This document shows, piece by piece, positions 1 through 8,882 of a stretch of DNA of 63,786 nt. Under the pieces are notes generated by a model, which saw only the letters and a list, made by a program, of their open reading frames with translations, ran no database searches and had not been told where the DNA came from. Each line of letters opens with the position of its first letter. Within the stretch, counting starts at the first letter, position 1. Source of the stretch: CAZABG01 sp964460985 (lineage in GTDB: Bacteria > Chlamydiota > Chlamydiia > Chlamydiales > Parachlamydiaceae); contig CAYWQX010000009.1 of NCBI GenBank assembly GCA_964460985.1, forward strand, positions 1-63,786. Reading direction: 5' to 3'. The position numbers were made by a program, and so were the translations under genes.

Positions 1-1100
1 ATTTAACCGAAGCCCATCTCTTCGGACTCAATCTAACCGAAGAGTTTCCGGTTATCTGGCTAAGGCTTAAGCAAGCGATCAATAAAGGGGCCAAAGTTTA
101 TTTTTATGGTCATTTTAAACCGGAAATCGCTCCTTATCTCACAGAAGTCGTGATTCACCGTCCGGGACTTGAGCTGGAGACGATACAAAAAGCTAGAATT
201 CAGGGCGCGGTGTTTGTCGGATCGCAGTATTTAAATAGTTTTAACCGCGGGCCTATTCTTAATGAGCTCAAAAAAACGGCTAAAACTTCTCTAAACATTC
301 TGGAAGGAAACGGCAATAGCATGGGCGCAAGACTGGCCGGGATGCATCCTGAAGCATTCGGAATGAAAGGCTTGAATGCGCTCGAAGTACTGCAAAAGGC
401 TGCTAAAGAGGGATGGGATCTCTTGTGGGTGGCAGGCGCTAATCCCGCTTTAAAATTTCCCTCTCCTCTATGGAAGGAGGCTCGTGCGAAACTTGATTTC
501 CTCATCGTTCAAGATTTATTTTTAACGGAGACAGCAAACCAAGCGCATGTCGTTCTTCCTACTTTATCTTATGTAGAAAAAGGGGGCTCGTTTGTCAATA
601 TTGAGGGGAGAGTCTCTAAACTGCTACCCGGAAAAGAGATTCCTGAAGATATTGTTAGCGATGGAGAGATTTTTGAGAAGATCGCCTCAAAATTGGGTGT
701 CGCTCTTCCAAAAAGCGAGTGGCAAGAGGGACGGTTGAAGCTTCCTGAAATCGATTCAAAGGGGACACCTATTCCATTCACGCCGGGCGCTTTGATGGCG
801 ACCTTTGATAAACTCCTTTTTGATCACGGCGTTCGAATGCAGCACAATCCCCACGTGGTAGAGCTTTCTAGAAATCCCACCGTGAGACTTCATCCAAGAG
901 AGGCGCTCGATCGTCATTTACAAGAGGGGCCTGTATCGATCCGTGCGAACGGCAGCACAATTCAAGCGAATTTACGCTTCGATGAAAAAGTTTCTCACGG
1001 AACATTGGTGATACCGCTTGGTTATCCTGAAATCCTCGTCCATGATCTAGCAGACAATCTCTATAATGGGCTCAGTGTAGAAATAAGGGGGGCCGGATGA
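1..1100 (+). CDS. nuoG: NADH-quinone oxidoreductase subunit G, C-terminal part (5' truncated by window edge)
   Basis: The reading frame is open from base 3, so the gene begins outside the window; the GTG at 150 is internal. What remains is the C-terminal part of the molybdopterin-oxidoreductase-like domain of NuoG. Recognisable stretches are the N-x-x-G region (GNGNSMGARLAGMHPE), 'WVAGANPAL', 'LTETANQAHVVLPTLSYVEK' and 'GSFVNIEGR', all typical of the molybdopterin-family fold. NuoG sits in the peripheral arm of complex I and carries Fe-S clusters in its missing N-terminal half. It overlaps nuoH by 4 bp (ATGA), which implies translational coupling. The identification rests on these motifs and on the nuoHIJKLMN genes that follow directly. 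Confidence 0.93.
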   Translation, partial: LTEAHLFGLNLTEEFPVIWLRLKQAINKGAKVYFYGHFKPEIAPYLTEVVIHRPGLELETIQKARIQGAVFVGSQYLNSFNRGPILNELKKTAKTSLNILEGNGNSMGARLAGMHPEAFGMKGLNALEVLQKAAKEGWDLLWVAGANPALKFPSPLWKEARAKLDFLIVQDLFLTETANQAHVVLPTLSYVEKGGSFVNIEGRVSKLLPGKEIPEDIVSDGEIFEKIASKLGVALPKSEWQEGRLKLPEIDSKGTPIPFTPGALMATFDKLLFDHGVRMQHNPHVVELSRNPTVRLHPREALDRHLQEGPVSIRANGSTIQANLRFDEKVSHGTLVIPLGYPEILVHDLADNLYNGLSVEIRGAG

Positions 1101-2068
1101 TTGAAACTTTGATAAAAGGGATTGTCATCGTCTCGATATTAATGGGTTTTGCAGCCTACATGACCTATCTAGAAAGGGTCGTGATGGCTTGGATGCAGCT
1201 TAGAAAAGGGCCTAATCGTGTGGGCCCTCTTGGTCTTTTTCAGCCGATTGCAGACGGTATTAAGCTGTTAGCAAAAGAGAGCTTTCAGCCGGCCGGTGTT
1301 GAAAAATTCACCTATTGGCTAGCTCCCCTGATCTCCGTTTTCTCTGCCCTTTTTGCCTTTGTGCTGATCCCTGTCGGCGGAACGGTCGAATTATTCGGGC
1401 GTCAAGTCAATCTGGTGATTGCCGATGTGAATTCCGGATTTTTACTTTTACTGGCTTTCTCCTCTTTAGCGGTCTACGGAGTTGTATTAGCAGGGTGGGC
1501 CTCTAATAACCGTTATGCGCTGTTAGGGGGTCTAAGAGGAACGGCTCAGATGATCAGCTACGAAGTTCCCATGGGTCTTTCACTACTCACGATTGCCCTT
1601 ACTGCCGGAACACTTAGCTTAACCGAGATTGCCGATTTACAGAAAAATCAATGGTTTTTGTGGACGAATCCGATTGCTTTCATCATTTATTTAATCACCG
1701 CCTTTGCTGAAACCAACCGAGCCCCTTTTGACCTGCCTGAAGCGGAGCATGAACTGACTGCCGGCTATCATACCGAATATGGGGGGATGAAATTCGCCAT
1801 GTTTTTCTTAGCCGAGTATGTGAACATTTTGGCGGTCTCATCGATTGCGGTGACTCTCTTTTTGGGGGGGTGGCATGGACCTTGGGATCTTCCGGTCGTA
1901 TGGTTTTTAGCAAAAGTGGCCCTCCTTGTTTTCTTGTTTATCTGGGTGAGAGCGACGATGGCCCGTTTTCGCTACGACCAGCTGATGACCATCGGTTGGA
2001 AAGTTTTAATTCCGATTGCGACAATTAACCTGATAGTAACCGCCTACTTTTTATTGGTTTGGAAATGA
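1097..2068 (+). CDS. nuoH: NADH-quinone oxidoreductase subunit H
   Basis: This 323-residue protein has about eight hydrophobic segments, the normal size for NuoH, the membrane subunit that helps form the quinone pocket where the peripheral arm meets the membrane arm. The conserved first loop is visible (ERVVMAWMQLRKGPNRVGP, then a Q-P-x-A-D-G-x-K-L-L-A-K-E run). So is the later acidic loop (FAETNRAPFDLPEAEHEL, then a G-Y-x-T-E-Y-G-G-M-K-F run), both known to line the quinone channel in complex I. The start ATG overlaps the nuoG stop, and the stop overlaps the nuoI start in another ATGA, so the genes are coupled. Confidence 0.97.
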   Translation: MIETLIKGIVIVSILMGFAAYMTYLERVVMAWMQLRKGPNRVGPLGLFQPIADGIKLLAKESFQPAGVEKFTYWLAPLISVFSALFAFVLIPVGGTVELFGRQVNLVIADVNSGFLLLLAFSSLAVYGVVLAGWASNNRYALLGGLRGTAQMISYEVPMGLSLLTIALTAGTLSLTEIADLQKNQWFLWTNPIAFIIYLITAFAETNRAPFDLPEAEHELTAGYHTEYGGMKFAMFFLAEYVNILAVSSIAVTLFLGGWHGPWDLPVVWFLAKVALLVFLFIWVRATMARFRYDQLMTIGWKVLIPIATINLIVTAYFLLVWK

Positions 2069-2538
2069 AAGAGACTCTAAGACAAATTGGATCGATGTTC
2101 TGGGGATTGTTCATCGTCCTCAAATATGCTTTTAAAAAGCCGAATACCATCGAATACCCTGAGAAAAAAAGAAAGCTTCCGGCAAGGTCTCGCGGAAGAC
2201 ACTATCTGACTAAATGGGAAGATGGGTTGGATCGTTGTGTTGGATGTGAGCTTTGCGCAATTGTCTGCCCTTCGCAAGCCATCTATGTAAAACCGGCCCA
2301 AAACCTGCCGGGCAACCTTCACTCGCATGGCGAAAGGTATGCTAAAGATTTTCAAATCAATATGCTGAGATGTATTTTTTGCGGGATGTGTGAAGAGGCG
2401 TGCCCCACGGGAGCGATTATTTTGGGGAATGAATATGAGTTATCCGGCTACACGAGAGAGTCTTTGATCTACACTAAAGAGATGCTGACCGAAAAATTTC
2501 CCGGGCAATCGGGAAGAGATCCAAAGAGGGAGATTTAA
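2065..2538 (+). CDS. nuoI: NADH-quinone oxidoreductase subunit I (2x[4Fe-4S])
   Basis: This is the ferredoxin-like complex I subunit that carries clusters N6a and N6b between the peripheral arm and quinone. Two classical motifs are present: Cys58-x2-Cys61-x2-Cys64-x3-Cys68-Pro and Cys103-x2-Cys106-x2-Cys109-x3-Cys113-Pro (157-residue numbering). I chose the ATG at 2065, which makes an ATGA overlap with the nuoH stop, over an in-frame TTG two codons upstream. The N-terminal amphipathic segment that attaches NuoI to the membrane domain is present. nuoJ starts at the base after its stop codon. Confidence 0.96.
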   Translation: MKETLRQIGSMFWGLFIVLKYAFKKPNTIEYPEKKRKLPARSRGRHYLTKWEDGLDRCVGCELCAIVCPSQAIYVKPAQNLPGNLHSHGERYAKDFQINMLRCIFCGMCEEACPTGAIILGNEYELSGYTRESLIYTKEMLTEKFPGQSGRDPKREI

Positions 2539-3048
2539 ATGCCTTTTGCAAGCTTATCTGAATGGCTGATCGGGTTTATTCTTATCCTCTCTTCTCTCGG
2601 CGTCATTCTTTTAAAAAAGCCGGTGCATGCCGCTTTATCGTTTTTATTGACGCTTTTAACGCTCGCTGTCTTGTATTTGCAGCTCTCGGCTGAATTTATC
2701 TCGACGATGCAAATTATCGTCTATGCGGGAGCGATTCTGGTGATTTTTATGTTTGTCGTCATCCTTTTTCAGGATGCATACATCCAGATCGAAAAATATG
2801 CTTCTAAATCTAATCCCTATCTCATTGGCTTTACGATCACTTTATTGATTGGTGGGATTGCTTACTTTGCTAAAGAGATGATTAGCTTGTCTCCTCAGAC
2901 CGAACCTTTAAAAGAGGGGTTTGGGACGGTGCAATCGCTCGGACACACACTCTATATTGATTATTTTTTTCCTTTTGAAGCGGTGATCCTGTTATTTTTA
3001 ATTGCCCTTGTTGGAGCTCTTTACATTGGAAGGAAGGTGGTTCCATGA
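2539..3048 (+). CDS. nuoJ: NADH-quinone oxidoreductase subunit J
   Basis: A 169-residue hydrophobic protein with five predicted membrane helices, the usual topology of NuoJ in the complex I membrane arm. The third helix has the family signature (STMQIIVYAGAILVIFMFVV), which contains the pi-bulge segment important for coupling electron transfer to proton pumping. The gene abuts nuoI without a gap and overlaps nuoK by 4 bp. Length and position match NuoJ. No unusual features were seen. Confidence 0.94.
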   Translation: MPFASLSEWLIGFILILSSLGVILLKKPVHAALSFLLTLLTLAVLYLQLSAEFISTMQIIVYAGAILVIFMFVVILFQDAYIQIEKYASKSNPYLIGFTITLLIGGIAYFAKEMISLSPQTEPLKEGFGTVQSLGHTLYIDYFFPFEAVILLFLIALVGALYIGRKVVP

Positions 3049-3344
3049 ATCTTGCGTTCTTTATCATTGTCAGTATGCTGATGTTTACAATTGGACTGAT
3101 CGGCGTTCTTGCGAAAAGAAACGCGCTCGTATTTTTTCTTTCGATCGAACTGATGCTGAATGCGGCAAATCTTTTATTTGTGACTTTTGCAAGTTACTGG
3201 GGCAACCAGACCGGGTTAGTTTGGGTTTTCTTTGTTTTAGTGGTGGCAGCTGTTGAAGCGGCGGTCGGTCTTGCCATCATAATTAATTTGTTTAGATCCA
3301 AACAAGTGGTCGATGTGGATCAATATAACGAGCTAAGGGGATAA
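3045..3344 (+). CDS. nuoK: NADH-quinone oxidoreductase subunit K
   Basis: A 99-residue, three-helix protein, exactly the normal NuoK length and a member of the MrpC-like family. The two membrane glutamates needed for proton translocation are present as Glu35 (in FLSIELMLNAANLL) and Glu71 (in VAAVEAAVGLAI). It overlaps nuoJ by 4 bp and precedes nuoL by 3 bp, consistent with one polycistronic message. Confidence 0.95.
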   Translation: MNLAFFIIVSMLMFTIGLIGVLAKRNALVFFLSIELMLNAANLLFVTFASYWGNQTGLVWVFFVLVVAAVEAAVGLAIIINLFRSKQVVDVDQYNELRG

Positions 3345-3347
3345 CTT

Positions 3348-5210
3348 ATGTTCTGTCCCATGTGTTTAGGTCTTTTTGCTCCTCTCGCAGGTTTTTTGAT
3401 TTTGATGTTGTTTTCTGCGAAGTTGAGCCGGCTCTTCGTGAGTTGGATAGGATGCCTTTCCATTTTCGTCTCTTTTGTGAACTTCGCCCTTCTTTTTTAC
3501 TATTATATGGGCCACAGCCCTGACACAGTGACTCTTTTTAACTGGATTCCTGTTAAAGGGATTGAATCGAATTTTACCCTTCGGTTAGATCATTTATCGC
3601 TTCTCATGGGACTGATCATCACGGGAATCGGTTTTCTCATTCATGTCTATTCGGTAGGGTACATGGAGCATGAGGAAGATTACGCCAGGTATTTTGCTTG
3701 TCTAAACTTCTTCGTTTTTGCGATGCTCCTCCTGGTTTTGGCCGAAAATCTTCTCCTTCTCTTTGTTGGGTGGGAAGGGGTTGGCCTTGCCTCCTACCTT
3801 TTAATCGGCTACTACTACACAAGGCCCGCTGCAGCTCAAGCGGCTACCAAAGCTTTTGTGGTAAATCGTATTGGGGATGCCGGCTTATTGATGGGAATTC
3901 TTCTCACGCTTGGGCTTTTTGGGACAACCGATATCATGACGATTAACGAAACGATCGCGACTTTTGCAGTCGGAGCTCCGATCATAACCGTTTTGACCTT
4001 CCTCTATTTCATTGGCGCAAGCGGAAAATCTGCACAGGTTCCGCTCCATATTTGGCTCGCCGACGCGATGGAGGGGCCAACGCCCGTGTCCGCGCTTATC
4101 CATGCGGCTACCATGGTGACTGCCGGCGTCTATTTAGTCGTGAGACTTCATCCAACCTTTCTGCATGCTCCCAATACTTTATTGATCATTGGAATTATTG
4201 GAGCGATCACCTCGCTGTTTGCCGCTTTATGCGCACTTTCTCAAACCGACTTGAAAAGGGTGCTCGCCTATTCGACCGTCAGCCAGCTGGGCCTTATGTT
4301 TTTGGCCTGCGGAGCGGGAGCCTTTTATTCCGCGATGTTCCATTTAACGACGCACGCTTTTGTAAAGGCGAATCTCTTCTTATCGGCAGGAAATGTGCTT
4401 CATGCTTTAAATGGATCGACCAATATTGAAAAGATGGGGGGCCTCAAAAAAATTCTTAAAAAAACCCATTGGTTCTTTTTGATTGGAGTGCTCGCCTTGT
4501 CAGGAATACCCCCTCTTGCCACCTTCTTTAGTAAGGATTTAATTCTCGAGCAGGAGTATTTGGCAGGCTACGAATTTCTTTTTTATATCGGACTTGGCGC
4601 CTCTATCCTGACCGGATTTTATCTGATGCGCGCTTACTGCCTGACTTTCTTAGGAGATTTTAGGCTCGATCAAAAACTTTTGAAAGCCGCTCACGAAGTT
4701 CCCAAAATAATGTGGATTCCGGTTGCCGTTCTTGCCTTTCTTTCAACGTTTGGCGGTTTTATCGGCTTCAAATTCGGCAATATTCCACCGCTTGAAGGGT
4801 TTTTAAAGGAGATTAGATTATCTTCTGCGGAAAAAGCTTCGTATGAAGGCTCCATTTTTAGTATTGAAACCTATATTGCAGTAGCCGCTGCAGTCCTTGG
4901 TGTCAGCCTATCCTATTTAACTTATACAAGATTTTTAAACCGCTTAGGCAAGCCGTTTGAATTTTTAAGAAGAGCTTTCTTTCTCGATGAAATATTCGAT
5001 TTTATTATTGTTCGTCCCTTGAAGGCGATCGGCGGATTCATCGCGTACGTCCTTGAACCTCTCTTTTTTGAAGGGATGCTAAGAGGGGGAGCGGTCACGC
5101 TGAAGAATTCGGCGGAAGGTTTACAGAGAGTGCAAAGCGGAGAGATCCGCTCGTATGTGGCTTGGCTAATTTTAGGAACGCTATTTGTGATGGCTTATTT
5201 CGCATTTTGA
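3348..5210 (+). CDS. nuoL: NADH-quinone oxidoreductase subunit L
   Basis: A 620-residue polytopic protein, the distal antiporter-like (MrpA-type) proton-pumping subunit of complex I. Key features are the helix-5 glutamate (LLFVGWEGVGLASYLLIGYY), the helix-7 lysine (GASGKSAQVPLHIWLADAM) and the following H-A-A-T-M-V-T-A-G segment. The C-terminal third continues past the antiporter core, as expected for the long amphipathic helix and last membrane anchor of NuoL. That extension separates NuoL from NuoM and NuoN. It starts 3 bp after nuoK. Confidence 0.96.
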   Translation: MFCPMCLGLFAPLAGFLILMLFSAKLSRLFVSWIGCLSIFVSFVNFALLFYYYMGHSPDTVTLFNWIPVKGIESNFTLRLDHLSLLMGLIITGIGFLIHVYSVGYMEHEEDYARYFACLNFFVFAMLLLVLAENLLLLFVGWEGVGLASYLLIGYYYTRPAAAQAATKAFVVNRIGDAGLLMGILLTLGLFGTTDIMTINETIATFAVGAPIITVLTFLYFIGASGKSAQVPLHIWLADAMEGPTPVSALIHAATMVTAGVYLVVRLHPTFLHAPNTLLIIGIIGAITSLFAALCALSQTDLKRVLAYSTVSQLGLMFLACGAGAFYSAMFHLTTHAFVKANLFLSAGNVLHALNGSTNIEKMGGLKKILKKTHWFFLIGVLALSGIPPLATFFSKDLILEQEYLAGYEFLFYIGLGASILTGFYLMRAYCLTFLGDFRLDQKLLKAAHEVPKIMWIPVAVLAFLSTFGGFIGFKFGNIPPLEGFLKEIRLSSAEKASYEGSIFSIETYIAVAAAVLGVSLSYLTYTRFLNRLGKPFEFLRRAFFLDEIFDFIIVRPLKAIGGFIAYVLEPLFFEGMLRGGAVTLKNSAEGLQRVQSGEIRSYVAWLILGTLFVMAYFAF

Positions 5211-5214
5211 GGAG

Positions 5215-6618
5215 ATGAATGAGATGCTGACCCTAGAAACTCTATTACTTGTCCCTCTGATTTTATCGGGAGCGGCGTTCTTCCTTCCTCACACGATTGT
5301 AAGAAGGACAACGTTTGCCCTTAGTTTAATCCCGCTTCTATTGCTCATCATCGGAAATTTCGATTGGATAGGGCAAAAACTAGATATTCCCTGGTTTCAG
5401 CCGCTGAATGTTCATTTTCGTTTAGGGGTTGATAACCTGACTTATATCTTTTTGTTGCTGACGGCAATCATTATTCCGATCAGCTTAGTCGCCACAAAAA
5501 TTCATGACGGCAGCTACTTCGCCCTTATTTTCTTAACGGAAGCCCTTCTTTTCGCTTTTTTCATGTCCAGAGATTTGGCCTTCTTCACCCTTTTTTATGA
5601 AGCGATGCTAATTCCCCTTTATTTTATCATCTCCATCTGGGGAGGCGAAAATAGGGGACGGGCGGCTCTTCGCTTTATCGTGTACATGGTAGCCGGATCG
5701 GCGCTCATGATTTTGGCTGTCCTCTCGATCTATTTTGCGACGGGAAGTTTGAATCTTGATACGATGCCAGAGCAAACCTCGTGGATTTTATTTGCGATCT
5801 TTCTTTTAGCGTTTGCTGTAAAGACTCCCTTATTTCCCTTCCACGCATGGCTTCCCGATACTTATGTGGAGGCGCCTGTGGGAGGCACGATTCTATTATC
5901 AGCGCTCCTATCGAAAGCAGGTATTTATGGGATTATACGGATCTTAATCGAGCATTTTCCCTCTTTAATGGTGATTGCAAGTCCCTATTTAGTGCCGCTT
6001 GCTGTGATAGGGGTTTTTTATGCCGGCTTTGCTGCCTGGCGTCAGACGGACTATAAAAGACTTATGGCCTATTCGAGCTTATCGCATGTCAATTTCATCT
6101 TAGTTGGACTTTTTGTAATGTCCAAATATGGCCATGAAGGGGCTATTCTTCAATCGATTAACCATGCGGTCACGATCGCAGGCCTCTTTTTGGTGGCCGG
6201 CTGGCTGGAGCTTAAGATTGGAACGAGACAGATCGGCAGAGTCTCCGGTCTTGCCAAATTTTTACCCTATCTCTGTTGGCTTACCCTCTTTTTTGTACTA
6301 GCATCGGTTGCGCTCCCGGGAACCAACAATTTTGTAGGGGAGCTCATCACCTTTGTCGGCGTTTATCAATACAATTATTGGGTCGCGGCTATCTTAGTTC
6401 TGTCGGTGATCCTGTCTGCTCTCTACATGCTTAGATTTATGCAAAAGACCTATTTTGAAGAGCCTCTGTTCTTTAAAGATCCTTGGATCGATATCGGCTT
6501 AAAAGAGTATGTGATTGCAGCGCCTCTCCTATTTCTCGTGTTATGGATAGGCATCTATCCGACCCCCGTTCTTGAACAAATCGAAACCTATCTTGCGAAA
6601 GTGGAGAAATCCTCATGA
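5215..6618 (+). CDS. nuoM: NADH-quinone oxidoreductase subunit M
   Basis: A 467-residue antiporter-like proton-pumping subunit. The proton-channel glutamate (FYEAMLIPLYFIISIWGG) and lysine (FAVKTPLFPFHAWLPDTY, followed by VEAPVGGTILLSALLSK) motifs are both present, and about 14 helices can be outlined. A GGAG sits just ahead of ATG 5215; a second in-frame ATG at 5224 is possible. It lies 4 bp after nuoL and overlaps nuoN by 4 bp. The protein is slightly shorter than typical NuoM (around 490-510 residues), but no key motif is missing. Confidence 0.95.
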   Translation: MNEMLTLETLLLVPLILSGAAFFLPHTIVRRTTFALSLIPLLLLIIGNFDWIGQKLDIPWFQPLNVHFRLGVDNLTYIFLLLTAIIIPISLVATKIHDGSYFALIFLTEALLFAFFMSRDLAFFTLFYEAMLIPLYFIISIWGGENRGRAALRFIVYMVAGSALMILAVLSIYFATGSLNLDTMPEQTSWILFAIFLLAFAVKTPLFPFHAWLPDTYVEAPVGGTILLSALLSKAGIYGIIRILIEHFPSLMVIASPYLVPLAVIGVFYAGFAAWRQTDYKRLMAYSSLSHVNFILVGLFVMSKYGHEGAILQSINHAVTIAGLFLVAGWLELKIGTRQIGRVSGLAKFLPYLCWLTLFFVLASVALPGTNNFVGELITFVGVYQYNYWVAAILVLSVILSALYMLRFMQKTYFEEPLFFKDPWIDIGLKEYVIAAPLLFLVLWIGIYPTPVLEQIETYLAKVEKSS

Positions 6619-8060
6619 ATCCGACCTTAACTGCTCCCGATCTATTAGCCTTAAGTCCTATTCTTATCTTATTAGGAGGGGCTTTGCTGGTCCTTCTTCT
6701 AGAGACTTTTTTTGAATCGGCCTCAAAAAAAGTTTCGTTTGGATTAACGGTTTTCACTTTTGCTTTTTCTATTTATGCCGCACTCTTTTCTCCTGAAAGC
6801 ATCAATCCTCTTTTAACTCCTTGGGTTCATTTTAATTCGCTCACTAAGCTCTTTACAGCCTCTTTCTCTTTCATCGGTCTTGCAACCACTTTTCTGGCGG
6901 CAGCTTTTTTTGAAAAAAATGATCAGCTTCCTCGCGGGGAGTATTACTTTTTACTACTAACCGCTGTGCTAGGCGCTATTTTAATCGGTTTATCAGCCGA
7001 TTTTCTGACTCTTTTTTTAGGTCTTGAAACCCTTTCGATCTCTCTTTATGTGATGGTCGGATATGTGAAAAATTGGGAGCTTTCTCATGAAGCGCAGATG
7101 AAGTACTTTTTTATGGGCGCGATTAGCGCCTCGATTCTTCTCTATGGAATCGCCTTTATCTATGGCGCAATCGGAACGACGAACTTTTCCCATTTGGCAG
7201 AAGGGTATCAAGGGCTTCAGCATTCCGGTGAAAACCTCCTTTTCTTCAGCGGGATTGCTTTAATCACCGTAGGGCTTCTCTTCAAGGCGGCAATTGTCCC
7301 TTTTCATGTGTGGGCGCCCGATACCTACGAGGGAGCTCCGACACCGGTCACAGCTTTTATGGCAGTGGGCACGAAAGCGGCGGCCTTTGTTGCGCTTGCG
7401 CTTCTTTTTTTAGTGTATCTTCCGAGCTTTAATCCGGCTTGGAACCAACTGATCAGCTATTTAGCCTATCCGACATTGATTTATGCGAACATGGTGGCCC
7501 TTAGACAAACGGAGCTTAAACGATTTTTTGCCTACTCGGGGATTTCCCATGCCGGCTATTTACTGCTTCCCTTAGCGGCGGGAGGCCCAGACGCCCTCTC
7601 TTCCCTCCTTTTTTACTTAGCCGTCTACTCTTTAGCGACCCTCGGGTGTTTCGCCGTCTTATCTTTTCTAGACAAGGATAGCGAGGGGACAACCTTGGAA
7701 GATTTGAGAGGATTGTATCGTAAAGCGCCGTGGCTCTCGGCTTTATTTGCTTTTTTCATGCTAACTTTAGCGGGAATCCCTCCTACGATTGGTTTTTTTG
7801 CTAAATTCTTTATTTTTAAAGTGGCGTATCAAGCAGGTTTTTATGGATTAGTCGTCGTAGGACTTATGATGACGCTTCTTTCGGCCTACTACTATCTTCG
7901 AATCATATCCTTTATGCTCGTAGAAGAACCGGACAAGAAGAAGCTGCTCTCTCACTGGCAAGGGTGGGCTATTGGCGCCTTCTCCTTTGCTTCCATTTTA
8001 CTTCTCTCTTTCTATCCTACTTTGCTTCAGTCGTTGATTGAAGTGATGAGCGGGGTTTAG
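6615..8060 (+). CDS. nuoN: NADH-quinone oxidoreductase subunit N
   Basis: A 481-residue antiporter-like subunit that closes the nuo operon. The conserved glutamate (FLGLETLSISLYVMVGY) and the lysine loop (FKAAIVPFHVWAPDTYEG, then APTPVTAFMAVGTKAAA) are in place. The start overlaps the nuoM stop. The last 44 bp overlap, tail to tail, the 3' end of the GNAT-like gene on the other strand, so no intergenic terminator fits between them. Confidence 0.95.
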   Translation: MNPTLTAPDLLALSPILILLGGALLVLLLETFFESASKKVSFGLTVFTFAFSIYAALFSPESINPLLTPWVHFNSLTKLFTASFSFIGLATTFLAAAFFEKNDQLPRGEYYFLLLTAVLGAILIGLSADFLTLFLGLETLSISLYVMVGYVKNWELSHEAQMKYFFMGAISASILLYGIAFIYGAIGTTNFSHLAEGYQGLQHSGENLLFFSGIALITVGLLFKAAIVPFHVWAPDTYEGAPTPVTAFMAVGTKAAAFVALALLFLVYLPSFNPAWNQLISYLAYPTLIYANMVALRQTELKRFFAYSGISHAGYLLLPLAAGGPDALSSLLFYLAVYSLATLGCFAVLSFLDKDSEGTTLEDLRGLYRKAPWLSALFAFFMLTLAGIPPTIGFFAKFFIFKVAYQAGFYGLVVVGLMMTLLSAYYYLRIISFMLVEEPDKKKLLSHWQGWAIGAFSFASILLLSFYPTLLQSLIEVMSGV

Positions 8061-8880
8061 AGTACTTGTAAAAAGGCCAAACCACTTCTGTACGATGTAC
8101 AACTACATTAAGAGGTACAATCGTAAAGGCATGGGTGTATCCCTTTTGTGAGAAATGGAGGAGGACATAGCTCACTAAATCTTTCATGAAGCCTTTTCCT
8201 CTTTCAGGTAATATGGTGTACCCATTAAACAAAAAAATGGAAGAACTCGTCAAAGAAATGACAGAGATCATGCTGATTACTCGTTGGCTTGCATCGGCTA
8301 ATGTATAGAGCGTGTGATTATGATGCTCGCCGGAGCTAAAGAGATAGCCCCTTTTTAAAAGAAGCGATTTATCGTTGATCTTGATTCCTATAAGTTTTAA
8401 AGGCTCTTCTCTATAGTTTTGATTTAATAGCTTGGTACGGAAAAAGATTTTTTGCTCTCCTAAATACCACTCTCCTCCTGCCTGGATTTTGTCAGCTAAA
8501 GTTGGATCTTGTTCTGCGAAGGATTCTTTGTACTTAAGATAGATAGGGATATTTCTCAGAGGATTATGAAAAGCAATCTCTTCCTCTCGATTTGAAATCA
8601 GATGGTTCTGATTTTTCTTGAAAAACTCAGCGATAATCTCTCTTGCTTTAGAAGCGGCTAAAGTCCAACCCTGTTTTTTCAAGTACTTTTTGAAAAGATT
8701 GGTCCTAGGCTGATCTTGATAAGAGAGAAAGGCTACATAGACAGAACGGGGAAATAATCCCGATTTATGCAGAATGATAGGAGCAAAAGCCTGAGGTGCA
8801 CTGAGACGAAGGGTGTAGCTTCCGGCTGGGATTTTTTCTAAATAAGTTGAGAGAGGATAACTGGTAGAGGCAGGCTCCAT
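8017..8880 (-). CDS. GNAT-like acyltransferase-fold protein, uncharacterised
   Basis: A 287-residue protein with no firm family match. Its C-terminal part (about residues 215-265) has a GNAT motif-A pattern: a beta-strand (IFLFNGYTIL), then P-E-R-G-K-G-F and a helix, then 'HAFTIVPLN'. It aligns with the matching part of the next gene upstream (NAYTHP-x-x-R-x-x-G-L-Q ... AIALIPKN), so the two look like divergent paralogs or a diverged tandem pair. Both begin Met-Glu-Pro. The N-terminal half has no recognised domain. It is the last gene of the minus-strand run that starts at ahcY and overlaps nuoN by 44 bp on the opposite strand. The acyl substrate is unknown. Confidence 0.7.
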   Translation of the reverse strand: MEPASTSYPLSTYLEKIPAGSYTLRLSAPQAFAPIILHKSGLFPRSVYVAFLSYQDQPRTNLFKKYLKKQGWTLAASKAREIIAEFFKKNQNHLISNREEEIAFHNPLRNIPIYLKYKESFAEQDPTLADKIQAGGEWYLGEQKIFFRTKLLNQNYREEPLKLIGIKINDKSLLLKRGYLFSSGEHHNHTLYTLADASQRVISMISVISLTSSSIFLFNGYTILPERGKGFMKDLVSYVLLHFSQKGYTHAFTIVPLNVVVHRTEVVWPFYKYSKPRSSLQSTTEAK

Positions 8881-8882
8881 GA

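Noticed and set aside
4052..4429. Separate gene in nuoL (125 codons, same strand)
   Set aside because: It is an out-of-frame shadow of an intact and well-conserved nuoL.
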